64,000 nucleotides of DNA, taken from Bin87 sp965207585 (GTDB taxonomy: Bacteria > Chloroflexota > Dehalococcoidia > Lucifugimonadales > UBA3495). Below the pieces are notes generated by a model. That model made no database searches, had not been told where the DNA came from, and saw only the letters and a list, made by a program, of their open reading frames with translations. The stretch covers positions 2,542,001 through 2,606,000 of the forward strand of contig CBDBMT010000003.1 of NCBI GenBank assembly GCA_965207585.1, in the 5' to 3' direction. Position 1 is the first letter of the stretch. Every line of letters begins with the position of its first letter. Positions 9,559-19,280 of the stretch are shown piece after piece. A program made the position numbers and the translations under genes.

Positions 9559-10488
9559 ATGGCGAATCAGACCAATCAGCGCGCCGAAGTAGCCGCTCCC
9601 CCGCGAGCGGGAATGTTTCAGCCGGTCGCGGCCGGCTGGAGAGAAGTAAGCCGCTTCGGGCGCCGCAAGCCCCTGGGTGCCATCGGCGGCCTCCTGGTTC
9701 TCGCGTTGGTGATCGTGGCTGTGATGGCGCCGGTGCTTGCTCCCTACGGAGCGCGGGAACTGCCCGACAGTCGCCAGGGCGGTTCCACCGTTTACATACC
9801 GCCCAATTCGCAATTCCTGCTCGGCACCGACCACGTGGGCCGCGACGTTCTCAGCCGACTGATCTACGGAGCGCGCATCAGCCTCTACGTCGGCCTCGGC
9901 AGCGTTCTCATCGGGATCACCGCCAGTTTCATCATCGGCGTCGCTCTGGCCTACGCCGGCGGCATCATCGATATGTCGGCCCAACGTGTGGTTGACGCGC
10001 TGATGGCGCTGCCGGGACTGATAATCGCGCTGGCGATCGTCGCGGTGCTGGGTTCGTCCTTGAACAACGTCATCCTTGCCATTGTCATCGGCATGATCGC
10101 TCCGGTGATACGCACCGTGAGATCCCAAGTGCTGTCGATAAAGGAACTCGACTACGTCACCGCCGCCCAGGCCATCGGCGCCCCCCCTTGGCGCGTCGTT
10201 TTCCGGCATATCGTTCCAAACTGCTTCGCGATTTACCTGGTGTTGGCCACCTATTATCTGGGCTTCGCCATCATCATCGAAGCTTCGCTGTCCTTCCTGG
10301 GTGTCGGCGCTCCCCCAGACCAACCCAGCTGGGGCGGGATGCTCACCCGAGCCGCTCAGGAGCACGTGCTGACCGCCCCCTGGGTCGGTATCTTCCCGGG
10401 GGTGGCGATTTTCGCAGTCGTGATGGGCTTCAACCTCCTGGGCGACGCTCTCCGTGACGTTCTGGACCCTCGGCTGCGCGGACGCTAG
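9559..10488 (+). CDS. DppC-type ABC transporter permease (system 2)
   Basis: Channel subunit of 309 residues, paralogue of the gene at 5392. It contains LLGTDHVGRDVLSRLIYGAR, the EAA loop (LDYVTAAQAIGAPPWRVVFR) and the C-terminus DVLDPRLRGR. The ATG at 9559 is preferred. GAGGAG (9542-9547) lies 11 nt upstream, whereas earlier GTG/TTG codons overlap that site. The DUF3179 gene begins 2 nt after the stop, so the two are probably translated from one message. Confidence 0.92.
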   Translation: MANQTNQRAEVAAPPRAGMFQPVAAGWREVSRFGRRKPLGAIGGLLVLALVIVAVMAPVLAPYGARELPDSRQGGSTVYIPPNSQFLLGTDHVGRDVLSRLIYGARISLYVGLGSVLIGITASFIIGVALAYAGGIIDMSAQRVVDALMALPGLIIALAIVAVLGSSLNNVILAIVIGMIAPVIRTVRSQVLSIKELDYVTAAQAIGAPPWRVVFRHIVPNCFAIYLVLATYYLGFAIIIEASLSFLGVGAPPDQPSWGGMLTRAAQEHVLTAPWVGIFPGVAIFAVVMGFNLLGDALRDVLDPRLRGR

Positions 10489-10490
10489 CC

Positions 10491-11897
10491 TTGACCATTC
10501 TGATTTCCGCGCGAGGGAACACGAAGCGCGCCGGCCAGCCTCTCGCGTTGGCCGGCGCAATTTTGCTGGCGCTGCTCGTCTCCGCCTGCGCTCCCACCGA
10601 GGAAACAGCCAGCAATGAGCCGTGGGCGGCTCCGATTGCTCCAACCGATGCTATCGCGCCTACGCTGGCGCCCGCCGCCGACCTGCCCACCGCGGCGTTG
10701 GCCGATGCTGCCACGCCGTTGCCAACCGCGGCGCTGGAGCCGGCGGCTACCGCCCTCCCCGCCGCCACCGCCCCGCCCGTTTCGCGGGAGACCGTGGTGC
10801 AGACCGTTCCTGACGCACAGGCCGAAGAAGCTCGCACTCGCTACCAGCGCCTGTTGCGCGCGGAGTGGGACACCGACTTCACGCGAACGACGATCTCATT
10901 CGACGAGATCATGACCGGCGGGCCACCCAAGGACGGCATCCCGTCAATCGACGATCCGCAGTTCGAGTCGATTGCCGACGCTGACCTCTGGCTCGACGAT
11001 CTGGAGCCGGTGCAGGTAGTGGATCTCAACGGTGACGTGCGAGCGTACCCGGTGCAGGTGATGGTCTGGCACGAATTGGTCAACGACACCGTGGGCGGCG
11101 AACCGGTGGTCATCACGTTTTGACCGCTCTGCAACACCGCCTTCGTGTTCAGGCGGACGGTTGACGGCACCATCCTAGACTTTGGGACTACCGGCGCGCT
11201 GCGCGACAGCAACTTGCTGATGTACGACCGCCAAACGGAGTCATGGTGGCAGGAATTTGGCGGAGAGGGCGTGATCGGTCATTACGCCGGCGCCAGGCTG
11301 GAGCAGCTTTATCTGTCCATCACCTCGTGGGCCGATTTCAAGGCTGCGCATCCGGACGGAAAGGTGCTGTCCCGGCCCGACTCGGGGAGGCCCTACGGCA
11401 GCAATCCCTACGCCGGTTACGACCGCCCCGGCAGTCAGCCGTTCCTGTTCGATGGCGACGAAGACCCAAGGCTGCCGGCTGTTGAGCGCGTGGTCGCGCT
11501 GGAGCGCGGCGGGGACGCCTGGGCAGTCTCGTTCACCACTCTGGAAGAAGAGCGGGTCGTGTCCACCTCCATCGGCGGTGAGGACATTGTGGTTTTCTGG
11601 ACGCCGGGCACGTCATCCTCGCTGGACTCAGGAACGATTTCCCGAGGACGGGACGTCGGCACCGCCGGGATATTTTCGCCCCGGGGTCCCGACGGCAACG
11701 CGTTGACCTTCGAGCCGGACGCTGGAGGCCGCATCCTGGACCAGCAGACGGGGAGCCAGTGGGATATATTCGGACGCGCAATCAGCGGACCACTGGAAGG
11801 CGCGAATTTGACCCCGGTGCCGGGTCGCATCGGACAGCTGTGGTTCTCGTGGGCGGTGTACCGCCCGGATACGGTGGTGTATGGCGGGACGGGTTAG
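10491..11897 (+). CDS. DUF3179 family lipoprotein with in-frame UGA at a conserved Cys (candidate selenoprotein)
   Basis: A 469-codon frame, TTG start 2 nt after the permease stop. The signal peptide ends in a lipobox (LLVSAC), followed by an Ala/Pro/Thr linker to about residue 100. The DUF3179 domain reads PVQVMVWHELVNDTVGGEPVVITF, then UGA at codon 211 (11121-11123), then PLCNTAFVFRRTVDG and LLMYDRQTESWWQ. The family motif here is normally T(F/Y)CPLC, so UGA sits exactly on the first Cys. A 6-bp hairpin (11137-11142 with 11151-11156) puts its loop about 20 nt after the UGA, near the distance used by bacterial SECIS elements, though its loop lacks the usual leading G. I recall DUF3179 proteins annotated as (seleno)proteins but cannot verify that here. 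The alternative is a pseudogene by a TGC-to-TGA change. Biochemical role unknown. Confidence 0.7.
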
Positions 11898-11975
11898 AAG
11901 ATAGCCTATGGACAGCCCAGAATAGGTTGCGCAAAATTGCCAAGGATGTCCTTCTGTTGGCAGGAGGTACCATTA

Positions 11976-13304
11976 ATGGTATCGCGCTTCGTAATCCTGA
12001 TCGCTTTCGTAGTCGTACTGGCCGTTCTGACGGTGGTTGCCAATTACTTTCCGTCGGCGACGGCGCAAAACAGCGTTCCTCCCGTCAGCAACATCCAGGT
12101 GGTTGACGGGCCGAACCCCGGCGAGGTGGTCATCTCCTGGAACGCTGTGCCGGAGGCCACCCACTACCGCATCGGCTACGTCAACATGGAGGTGGATTAC
12201 CACTTGGCCAAGGCCAGCTGCACGGGCGAATGGATTGGGGCGTTCATCTACATTGACGTGAACGCGCGGAACATCCCAGTCAACAACGGACGCGCCGAGT
12301 ACACTGTCCGCCGGCTGGCCCCGGGCGCCGAGCACGCCTTCACCGTGCTGACCAGCAATGACTTCGTCGATAGTGGCCGCGGCGGAAGCGTGAGCAGCGA
12401 ATTCTTCTGGCCCAGCAACCCGCGCTGGGCGCGTTTGGAGGGGAGGCGCGGCCCGCCGCCGGACCTCGTCATCCCCACCCCACATTGCTCCGCGCCTACT
12501 CCGACACCCACGCCTACTCCGATTTCGGGCCGGGCTTATCTGTACGAGCCTATACAGCCACCCATGGCCCCGGCATACATTAATTGGCGTTGGGGATCTG
12601 ACCAGGATGGCCTCCGGGAACTGGTAACTGATTTCACCATTCAGAATGATGTCGGCGATTGGTCTGACCAGCACGGATACTTCCTTATTCTGATCCAAAA
12701 CTCCATCTCAGGCGCGGGGTTTTATTTTGGCTTGCAGACCGATGCCAATAGGCGTGGGAAGGCGGTAATTTTCTCTCGGTGGGGAACACGCGACTTGGCG
12801 AACGCGAGGTACGCCCAGACCGACGGGTGGACTGAATCCGCCGGACATGAAGGCGACTTTATCGGAGTACGACGGTCTTACGATTGGGGTGAGGGAGACT
12901 ACCGTATCCGAATTGCCCCTGATGGCTTGGACTCCGACGGCGAATGGTTTGGCCTGTGGATTACAGACCTGGATACCAGTGACACGACCTGGATCGGTTC
13001 TTTGAAATTCCCGCTACTGAACGGTACGGCGACCTTCAGACCCCACTCTTCAGCGACGATTGAGCTGTACGGTAACCCGCTGATTCGGCCCATCGACATC
13101 CCGCAATGGCACGTCAGTGTCAAGAGGCCTTTGGGCGACAACGTGCTGTCAACATGGGGGTTTACAAATTATCCCTTCGATGACCGTGACAACGCGCTTT
13201 TCAACTCCGATGTTCGGTACAACCCCCAGGGAGGGGCTGCTCACCTCTGGATAGGCGGCACAACTGAGCGCAAGACACCTCCCAGCCGGCTTCACTTCAG
13301 GTAA
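11976..13304 (+). CDS. secreted protein with fibronectin type III-like domain
   Basis: 442 residues. AGGAGG (11962-11967) lies 8 nt before the ATG, and the signal peptide runs to about Ala30 (FPSATAQ). Residues 35-135 look like an FN3 domain: PPVSNIQVVDGPNPGEVVIS at the start, SWNAVPEATHYRI, and RRLAPGAEHAFTVLTSND near the end. A Pro-Thr linker (PTPTPTPTP) leads to a C-terminal beta-rich region of about 240 residues with FYFGLQTDANRRGKAVIFSRW. That stretch reminds me of DUF3472-type carbohydrate-associated proteins, but I would not insist on it. No catalytic motif is evident. It is 78 nt downstream of the DUF3179 gene and has its own strong ribosome site. Confidence 0.6.
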   Translation: MVSRFVILIAFVVVLAVLTVVANYFPSATAQNSVPPVSNIQVVDGPNPGEVVISWNAVPEATHYRIGYVNMEVDYHLAKASCTGEWIGAFIYIDVNARNIPVNNGRAEYTVRRLAPGAEHAFTVLTSNDFVDSGRGGSVSSEFFWPSNPRWARLEGRRGPPPDLVIPTPHCSAPTPTPTPTPISGRAYLYEPIQPPMAPAYINWRWGSDQDGLRELVTDFTIQNDVGDWSDQHGYFLILIQNSISGAGFYFGLQTDANRRGKAVIFSRWGTRDLANARYAQTDGWTESAGHEGDFIGVRRSYDWGEGDYRIRIAPDGLDSDGEWFGLWITDLDTSDTTWIGSLKFPLLNGTATFRPHSSATIELYGNPLIRPIDIPQWHVSVKRPLGDNVLSTWGFTNYPFDDRDNALFNSDVRYNPQGGAAHLWIGGTTERKTPPSRLHFR

Positions 13305-13437
13305 GTTCTTATAACTGCCGCCCCCAATAGCCTCGCAACCCGTGTCCGGCCATCATTTGCCACAACACTACGGAAAATCCCCCACAGGCATCAGGGCGAA
13401 ATGATAACCTGCCGTTATTCCGACGCAGGCGATCAAA

Positions 13438-14505
13438 TCAGCCGCGCCAGATCCGCCGCATGCGGCGCACGGAGTTCAGCCGAGTCTCGGCCAGCAGATC
13501 CGCCGCCCGCGCGGTGGATATTTCCTGCTTGCGGGACGTGGTTAGCACGGCCGACATCTGCTCGTAGATCCGCTCCGTCTGCTGGCGTGAGCGGTCCGGG
13601 TTGTACGGCTGGCCGATCTCGGCGGCGGCGTTGATGATGCCGCCCGCGTTGATCAGGAAATCGGGCGCGTAGACGATCCCGCGCCGATGGAGTTCCTCGC
13701 CGTCCTCGGCCGTCATCAGCTGGTTGTTCGCACCGCCGGCTATGATTTGGCAGCGCAGGCGGTCAATGGTCTTCGAGTTGATGACTCCTCCCAGCGCGCA
13801 GGGAGCAAAGATGTCGCAGTCAACGTCGTAGATCTCATCAGGACCGACGATCTTGACGCCCATCCGGCGTGCCCGGTCCAACGCCATCTCATTGACATCG
13901 GTAGCGACGATGCGGACATCCTCGTCGATCAGGTGCTCGGCAGTATGGGTGGCGACTTTGCCAAACCCCTGCATGGCAACGGTGCGGCCTCGCAGGTCGT
14001 CCGTTCCCCAGGCGTCGGACGCGCAAGCCTTCATTCCCATGTATACGCCGAGGCCAGTCATGATAGACGTGTCGCCGCTGCCGCCGAGCGTCACGTCGAG
14101 GCCCACCACGTGCTCCGTTTCCTGCCGCACCGCTTCCAGGTCCCGTCCGGTGGTGCCGACGTCGGTAGTGGTGAGGTAGCGGCCGCCCAGCGTGTCCACG
14201 AACCGCCCCCAGGCTCGCAGCAGCGCCTCTGTTTTGTCGGTGCGCGGGTCGCCGATGATGACGCCCTTGCCGCCGCCCAGGTGCAGGCCGGCTGCCGCCG
14301 ACTTGTAGGTCATGGCCCGGGAGAGGTTCAGGGCATCGGCGAGAGCTTCCTGTTCCGTGGCGTAAGGCCACATCCGGGTTCCGCCGCAGGAAGGCCCCAG
14401 GGTAGTGTCGTGGATGGCAATGATGCCACGCAAGCCGGACTCGGGGTCGCTATACATTGTCACCTGCTCGTGACCGCGGCTAACCATCGTATTCAGTAGG
14501 TCCAT
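13438..14505 (-). CDS. leucine dehydrogenase-type amino acid dehydrogenase
   Basis: 355-residue Glu/Leu/Phe/Val dehydrogenase. It should catalyse NAD-linked oxidative deamination of branched-chain amino acids to 2-oxo acids. The dimerisation/catalytic domain includes GPSCGGTRMWPY (37-48) and GGGKGVIIGDP with Lys80, the position of the catalytic Lys in Bacillus LeuDH. The Rossmann part has GRTVAMQGFGKVATHTAEHL. The start is ATG 14505, placed 8 nt after AGGAGG; the GTG at 14514 overlaps that site and is rejected. It is convergent with the FN3 protein, with nothing recognisable in the 133 nt between them, and divergent from peptide system 3. Amino-acid deamination fits the peptide importers around it. 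Confidence 0.9.
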   Translation of the reverse strand: MDLLNTMVSRGHEQVTMYSDPESGLRGIIAIHDTTLGPSCGGTRMWPYATEQEALADALNLSRAMTYKSAAAGLHLGGGKGVIIGDPRTDKTEALLRAWGRFVDTLGGRYLTTTDVGTTGRDLEAVRQETEHVVGLDVTLGGSGDTSIMTGLGVYMGMKACASDAWGTDDLRGRTVAMQGFGKVATHTAEHLIDEDVRIVATDVNEMALDRARRMGVKIVGPDEIYDVDCDIFAPCALGGVINSKTIDRLRCQIIAGGANNQLMTAEDGEELHRRGIVYAPDFLINAGGIINAAAEIGQPYNPDRSRQQTERIYEQMSAVLTTSRKQEISTARAADLLAETRLNSVRRMRRIWRG

Positions 14506-14599
14506 GGTTTCCACCTCCTGCGAATATGCTTCGCTGCATTAATTATATGACACGGCTCAGGCGGCGCGGAAATGTCTATTGGGTATTGGGTATTGCCTA

Positions 14600-14628
14600 T
14601 TGACTCGCAGCCGATGGCAGTCTATTTT
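14600..14628 (+). promoter_or_regulatory. promoter of ABC operon 3
   Basis: TTGACT (14600-14605), 17-nt spacer, TATTTT (14623-14628), about 170 nt before the binding-protein start. Just upstream (14575-14600) a short tandem of TATTGGG-like units is visible. Confidence 0.45.
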
Positions 14629-14795
14629 ACGGTGGCCTTTTTAGGGCAGCCCATACGCTGCGTGGAATCGCCCCGGCAGGGGGTAACTCTGATCAGTGTC
14701 GACAGGTGCGCGACAGCACCGGCAATGGTCAACACAGGACGACTGCGACGCAGCACAGTGAACTGCCCTATTTTTCGAAACTCGGAGGTTCTGAT

Positions 14796-16688
14796 ATGAG
14801 GCACAAATGGCTCCCATCGCCCCGACTATTGGCGTTCGCTCCGTTGGCCCTCGCCCTGATCGTCGCGGTAGCCTGCGGAACAGCGCAGGAATCGCCCGCT
14901 GCCGCGCCCGCGGCCCCGGCGGCAGAAGCAACTGCGATGCCTGCCGCGGCCATGGCGGAGAGCACTCCCGTCGCAAGCTCCGGGAGTTCAGGAGGGGCAG
15001 CGGTCGCGGCTACCGCCGTTCCCCAAGCGACAGCCATGCCGCAAGCGTCGGATGTGATGGCGCCCAGAGGAACCCTGACTTTCGGGTTGCCTCTTGTCGC
15101 CCCGTTCCACGTCTTCCCGACGGTCACGGAAGGAGCCGGGTATCACCACAACGGCTACACCACCTCCGAGACCCTGCTTTACATGAATGAAGACAAGGAA
15201 ATTGTTCCCTGGCTGTTCCGGGAATGGGAGGTTGCTCCTGACGGCGTGACCTGGACGTTCAAGCTGGCAGAAGGTGCCATGTTCCACAAGGGCTACGGGG
15301 AACTGGATGCGGAAGGCGTCCTCTGGAGTTTGATGATCAGCGGCGGCGAAAGCTCCCGGATGGCGTTCAACACCCATATCCGCCGGATCTGGGGGCTTGG
15401 CGGCGACGTCAAGGAGGGCAAGACCGTCACCGGCATCATCGACGAAGGCCGGGCCAAGGCCATCGACAAGTACACCATCGAGGTGAACACCGGGACGCCG
15501 CAGTACGACACTCTGGGTCTGCTTGCTCGCCCCCACGTCAACATCATCAGCAAGGCTCAACTGGAAGACGTGGGCGTCGACGAGGCGAGCCGCAACATCG
15601 CCGGCACCAGCCCCTGGGAGTTCGCGGAGCACCAGAGCGACCAGTTCACCCGCTGGTCCGCGGTGGAAGACCACTGGCGCAAGACGCCTGAGTTCGCAGA
15701 ACTGAGGTGGCTGCACATCCCCGAGGAGTCCACCCGCGTGGCCAACTTCCTCACCGACGGGCTCACGGCGATGGAAATGAACCTTGACTCCATCGCCGCA
15801 GTGGCGGACCACCCGGGCACCGACTTCGTCCGGATAGCCGGTGGCAGCGGCGTGAGCATGGCGTTCTACGGCAACTACTACGTGGGAGTGAACCCTGACG
15901 GCTCACGCACCCCGGAACACCAGGAGAGGGTCCCCGGCTTCGATCCCTCTCTGCCCTGGATTTCTGGCAACCCGGACCCCGCATCCGAGGAATGGCAGAA
16001 CGCTGCCAAGGTGCGAACCGCCCTGTCCATCGCTATTGACCGCCAGTTGATCTCGGACACGCTGCTCAGCAGTGAGGCCATCCCGGACTCTCTGCCGGCG
16101 TGGGCCTTCCACCTGGACAAGCTGCCGGCCGAGTACCGTCAGTGGGAGTTCAACCCGGAGAAATCCAAGCAGTTGCTCGCCGAGGCGGGCTACCCCGACG
16201 GGTTTGAAATCACCCTGACGCCCCTGGGCGGCTCGAACTACCTGGAAGTGACTTCCGCCATCGCCCAGATGTGGGACCAGATCGGCGTGAAGGCCAACCA
16301 GCAGAACCTGCCCTACAAGACTTTCCGCCCGGGCATCGTGACCCGCACCTACAACCAGGCGTACCAGCACACCCACGTGGCGGTTGACCCCCTGGACCGC
16401 TGGTCTACGGCTTTCAACCACGAGAGCGCCTGGAACTTCGGCATGGACCACCCAATCCTTACCGATTACATGAACGAGGCCCAGGGCACCGTTGACGACG
16501 CGGCGCGGTACGAGATCATGGTCGAGGCGGCGAAGTTCGTGTACGACAACGCCCTGTCGGTCGGCCTCTATGCCCAGAACCAGGTCTTTGCCGTGAACGG
16601 GGACACTGCCCCCTGGAACGAGCACCTGAACTACGCCGAGACGCGGGACCTGACCGGGTTCGAGTACGCTCCCAACCTCACTCAGTAG
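14796..16688 (+). CDS. peptide ABC transporter substrate-binding lipoprotein (system 3)
   Basis: 630-residue family 5 binding protein. Lipobox VAVAC with Cys27, then an Ala/Pro/Met-rich tether to about residue 85. The binding domain contains YTTSETLLYMNEDKEIVPWL, WEVAPDGVTWTFKLAEGAMF and, later, LLAEAGYPDGFEITL, a segment conserved among these proteins. GGAGG (14784-14788) sits 7 nt before the ATG; in-frame starts further up have no ribosome site. It is clearly diverged from the other two binding proteins, which resemble each other more, so its ligand may differ. A small membrane protein and two permeases follow. Confidence 0.92.
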   Translation: MRHKWLPSPRLLAFAPLALALIVAVACGTAQESPAAAPAAPAAEATAMPAAAMAESTPVASSGSSGGAAVAATAVPQATAMPQASDVMAPRGTLTFGLPLVAPFHVFPTVTEGAGYHHNGYTTSETLLYMNEDKEIVPWLFREWEVAPDGVTWTFKLAEGAMFHKGYGELDAEGVLWSLMISGGESSRMAFNTHIRRIWGLGGDVKEGKTVTGIIDEGRAKAIDKYTIEVNTGTPQYDTLGLLARPHVNIISKAQLEDVGVDEASRNIAGTSPWEFAEHQSDQFTRWSAVEDHWRKTPEFAELRWLHIPEESTRVANFLTDGLTAMEMNLDSIAAVADHPGTDFVRIAGGSGVSMAFYGNYYVGVNPDGSRTPEHQERVPGFDPSLPWISGNPDPASEEWQNAAKVRTALSIAIDRQLISDTLLSSEAIPDSLPAWAFHLDKLPAEYRQWEFNPEKSKQLLAEAGYPDGFEITLTPLGGSNYLEVTSAIAQMWDQIGVKANQQNLPYKTFRPGIVTRTYNQAYQHTHVAVDPLDRWSTAFNHESAWNFGMDHPILTDYMNEAQGTVDDAARYEIMVEAAKFVYDNALSVGLYAQNQVFAVNGDTAPWNEHLNYAETRDLTGFEYAPNLTQ

Positions 16689-16744
16689 GAGAAGGGAGTA
16701 ATCAGAGAACATCCGGATGGCTTCAGCTCCGGGCGTAAGTCAGC

Positions 16745-17179
16745 TTGGCGGCAAGCATTTTCACAATCGCTGGGCGCGCAGGGCTTGGATTTCTCATAGC
16801 CCTCGTGCTCAGCTATATCGGTGTGTGGGTCGCCTGGGGCCTGTACTATTTCTTTACCGACACCTCATCCAAGCTGCTTCGGGATGTGATGTTCCTGTCC
16901 GGCGCGGCAATTGGGGCCGGACTGGGCGGGTCGCTGACGTGGTTGCGTCTGGACGGCAATTCATTGCCAGTGCTCCTGCTGATTGGATCTGTGGGTCTCG
17001 CAGGCGGGATTATCGGCTCCTGGATGGGGTACGAATTCGCGTTGAACCGAGAAATCAAGTGCTGCTCCGAACCGCCCATCAACGCCTTCTCCTACGCGGC
17101 GTTGGGCGCAACCGCGGCAGCCAGCGCGGGAACCTTACTGTTCGGCGTAATGAGAGAAATCGTCACCTTCAGGCGATGA
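16745..17179 (+). CDS. small polytopic membrane protein in ABC operon 3
   Basis: 144 residues with four likely membrane helices: ARAGLGFLIALVLSYIGVWV, FLSGAAIGAGLGGSL, VLLLIGSVGLAGGIIGSW and FSYAALGATAAASAGTLLFG. The proposed start is TTG; no ATG or strong ribosome site is visible, so the N-terminus is uncertain. It lies between the binding protein and the permeases of system 3 on the same strand, with gaps of 56 and 44 nt. Systems 1 and 2 have no equivalent. I do not recognise the family; an accessory role to the transporter is only inferred from position. Confidence 0.5.
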   Translation: MAASIFTIAGRAGLGFLIALVLSYIGVWVAWGLYYFFTDTSSKLLRDVMFLSGAAIGAGLGGSLTWLRLDGNSLPVLLLIGSVGLAGGIIGSWMGYEFALNREIKCCSEPPINAFSYAALGATAAASAGTLLFGVMREIVTFRR

Positions 17180-17223
17180 GACCGGATTGAACGTATCTGA
17201 ACATCTGATGCTGGGACGTTGAC

Positions 17224-18144
17224 ATGCAGCGGTTTTTGGTACGCCGATTTTTCCTGATGATAATCACGCTCCTCGCGGTGTCGATGATCATCTTCGTCAT
17301 GGCGCGGGTGGGTGGAGACCCCAGGTCTCTGCTCCTGGACGATCATGCCACCCAGGAGCAATGGGAGTTGCTGGGTGAGGAGCTGGGGCTGGATAAACCC
17401 CTTTATCACCAGTACGCGATCTTCATGGGTGGAGTGCTGCGCGGTGACTTCGGTGAGTCAATCAGCCAGCGTCGACCCGTGCTGGAGGTAGTCGCAGAGA
17501 AAATCCCGGCGACGCTCCAGCTGGGCGGGGCTGCCTTCCTGCTCGCGCTCCTTGTCGGGATACCCCTCGGCGTGATGTCGGCGGTTTTGCGAGGCAGCGT
17601 TCTGGACCAAATCGGAAGGGCCGTGGCCTTGATTGGACAGGCGGCGCCGTCTTTCTGGCTCGGCATCATGTTCATTTTCTTCTTCGCCGTGTACCTGGGG
17701 TGGGTGCCGCCTTCCGGACGGCAGGACTGGAACAGCTTCGTACTTCCAACCATCACCCTGGCTTGGGGAGGGTTCCTGGCGGGCAGCCTGCGTTTGATGC
17801 GGTCAGCGATGCTGGACACGCTGGACACGGAATACATCAAACTGGCCCGGGCAAAAGGGTTGCCTGGCCGGGCAATCATCTGGAAACACGCATTCCGCAA
17901 TGCCCTGATACCGCCCTTGACCCTGGCAGGAGTGTCCATGCCGGCGATCCTTACGGGTTCCATCACCACCGAGCTGGTGTTCGCATGGCCCGGAATGGGC
18001 CAGTTGGCGGTGCAGGCCCTCTGGTCGTCGGACTACCCGCTGATCCAGGGGCTGACCATCATGTTCACGTTGGGGTATGTATTCATAGCGTTGCTGGTTG
18101 ACATCCTCTACGCTTACATCGACCCCAGAATCCGATACCTGTAG
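17224..18144 (+). CDS. DppB-type ABC transporter permease (system 3)
   Basis: 306-residue permease beginning VRRFFLMIITLLAVSMIIF. It carries the family loop with LLGEELGLDKPLYHQYAIFM and the EAA-loop stretch TEYIKLARAKGLPGRAIIWK, and ends DPRIRYL. It is shorter and more diverged than the two other DppB proteins here, in line with its separate binding protein. It forms a pore with the product of 18225. Confidence 0.92.
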   Translation: MQRFLVRRFFLMIITLLAVSMIIFVMARVGGDPRSLLLDDHATQEQWELLGEELGLDKPLYHQYAIFMGGVLRGDFGESISQRRPVLEVVAEKIPATLQLGGAAFLLALLVGIPLGVMSAVLRGSVLDQIGRAVALIGQAAPSFWLGIMFIFFFAVYLGWVPPSGRQDWNSFVLPTITLAWGGFLAGSLRLMRSAMLDTLDTEYIKLARAKGLPGRAIIWKHAFRNALIPPLTLAGVSMPAILTGSITTELVFAWPGMGQLAVQALWSSDYPLIQGLTIMFTLGYVFIALLVDILYAYIDPRIRYL

Positions 18145-18224
18145 GAGATACGGGTCATCGGCGCGGCGTGAGACGCTTCCCGCGCCGATGACCCACGTTT
18201 CCAGAGAAGGCCCGGAGAAATCAC

Positions 18225-19280
18225 ATGGCCCAGGCTACAACCCTTTCCAACACCCAACCCGTCGTCGTGCGGGCTCTCAAGGCCATGTCGCGCTGGCGTC
18301 GTCCGGTGCTGATCATTCCGGTGTTTATCCTGACATTGGTGGTGGTGGCCGGAATCACCGCCGACTGGATATCCCCTTACGACCCGAATGTTGGAGACCC
18401 GAACCACCGTCTGCAACCCGGGTTCTGGGCGTATGAGCCGGTTCCGCCCGTGATAGTTACCAAAGAGGTGGTCGCCGTAATCAGCCCCAGCGACATCGAA
18501 CTGCAGAAAACACAGATCACCGAATACAATGCCAAGCAGATAGACCCCAACGCGGTTATCGGCGACAAACTGGACGTGGTTGTCCGGGAAGGCATCGATA
18601 CGCTTTATATCCTGGGCACCGACCACCTGGGGCGCGATCTGTTTACCCGGATCATTTATGGCGCGCGCGTTTCACTGGTGATGGCCGGCTTGACGCTGGC
18701 GGTGGGCGGCACCATGGGCACGGTCCTCGGCCTGACCGCCGGATGGCACGGCGGGTGGGTAGACGAGGTGGTAATGCGCATGGTGGACATCATACTTGCG
18801 CTCCCCCTGATCCTGGTCGCCCTGGTGTTGGTTGTGGCCCTCGGACCATCCTTCCAGCTGATCATCGTGATCATGGCGATAGCTATCTGGCCACTCTTCA
18901 CCCGCGTGACGCGGGGGGAGGTGCTGCGCGTCAAGACCGCGGACTACGTCGCATTGGCCCGCGTCGCCGGGGCTGGGACAATTCGCATCATGATAGTCCA
19001 CATACTGCCGGGAATAGCCAACAGCGTGATCGTGGTGGCGACCCTGCTGGTGGGTGTGGTCATCCTGCTGGAGGCCGCCCTGAGCTTCCTCGGAGCCGGC
19101 GTGCCGCCCCCGACGCCGGCCTGGGGCTCCATGCTATCCGAAGGAAGGGACCGGATCGCGATCGCGTGGTGGATTTCGACACTGCCCGGGCTGGCAATAT
19201 TCATGACCGTGCTGTCCCTGAACCTGTTCGGTGACTGGCTGCGGGACGCTCTGGATCCCAGGCTGCGGCAACTGGAGTAG
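18225..19280 (+). CDS. DppC-type ABC transporter permease (system 3)
   Basis: 351-residue permease with an unusually long periplasmic insert (about residues 50-125, from the helix ending ADWISPYDP to LYILGTDHLGRDLFTR). The DppC core has the EAA-loop region ADYVALARVAGAGTIRIMIV and the end ALDPRLRQLE. GGAG sits 7 nt before the ATG. Last gene of system 3; the 80-nt gap from the DppB gene holds no strong hairpin. No ATPase gene follows. Confidence 0.92.
   Translation: MAQATTLSNTQPVVVRALKAMSRWRRPVLIIPVFILTLVVVAGITADWISPYDPNVGDPNHRLQPGFWAYEPVPPVIVTKEVVAVISPSDIELQKTQITEYNAKQIDPNAVIGDKLDVVVREGIDTLYILGTDHLGRDLFTRIIYGARVSLVMAGLTLAVGGTMGTVLGLTAGWHGGWVDEVVMRMVDIILALPLILVALVLVVALGPSFQLIIVIMAIAIWPLFTRVTRGEVLRVKTADYVALARVAGAGTIRIMIVHILPGIANSVIVVATLLVGVVILLEAALSFLGAGVPPPTPAWGSMLSEGRDRIAIAWWISTLPGLAIFMTVLSLNLFGDWLRDALDPRLRQLE

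Noticed and set aside
10491..11897. Genome-wide reassignment of UGA to an amino acid
   Set aside because: UGA ends many clearly complete genes here (for example at 2062, 24582 and 25142).
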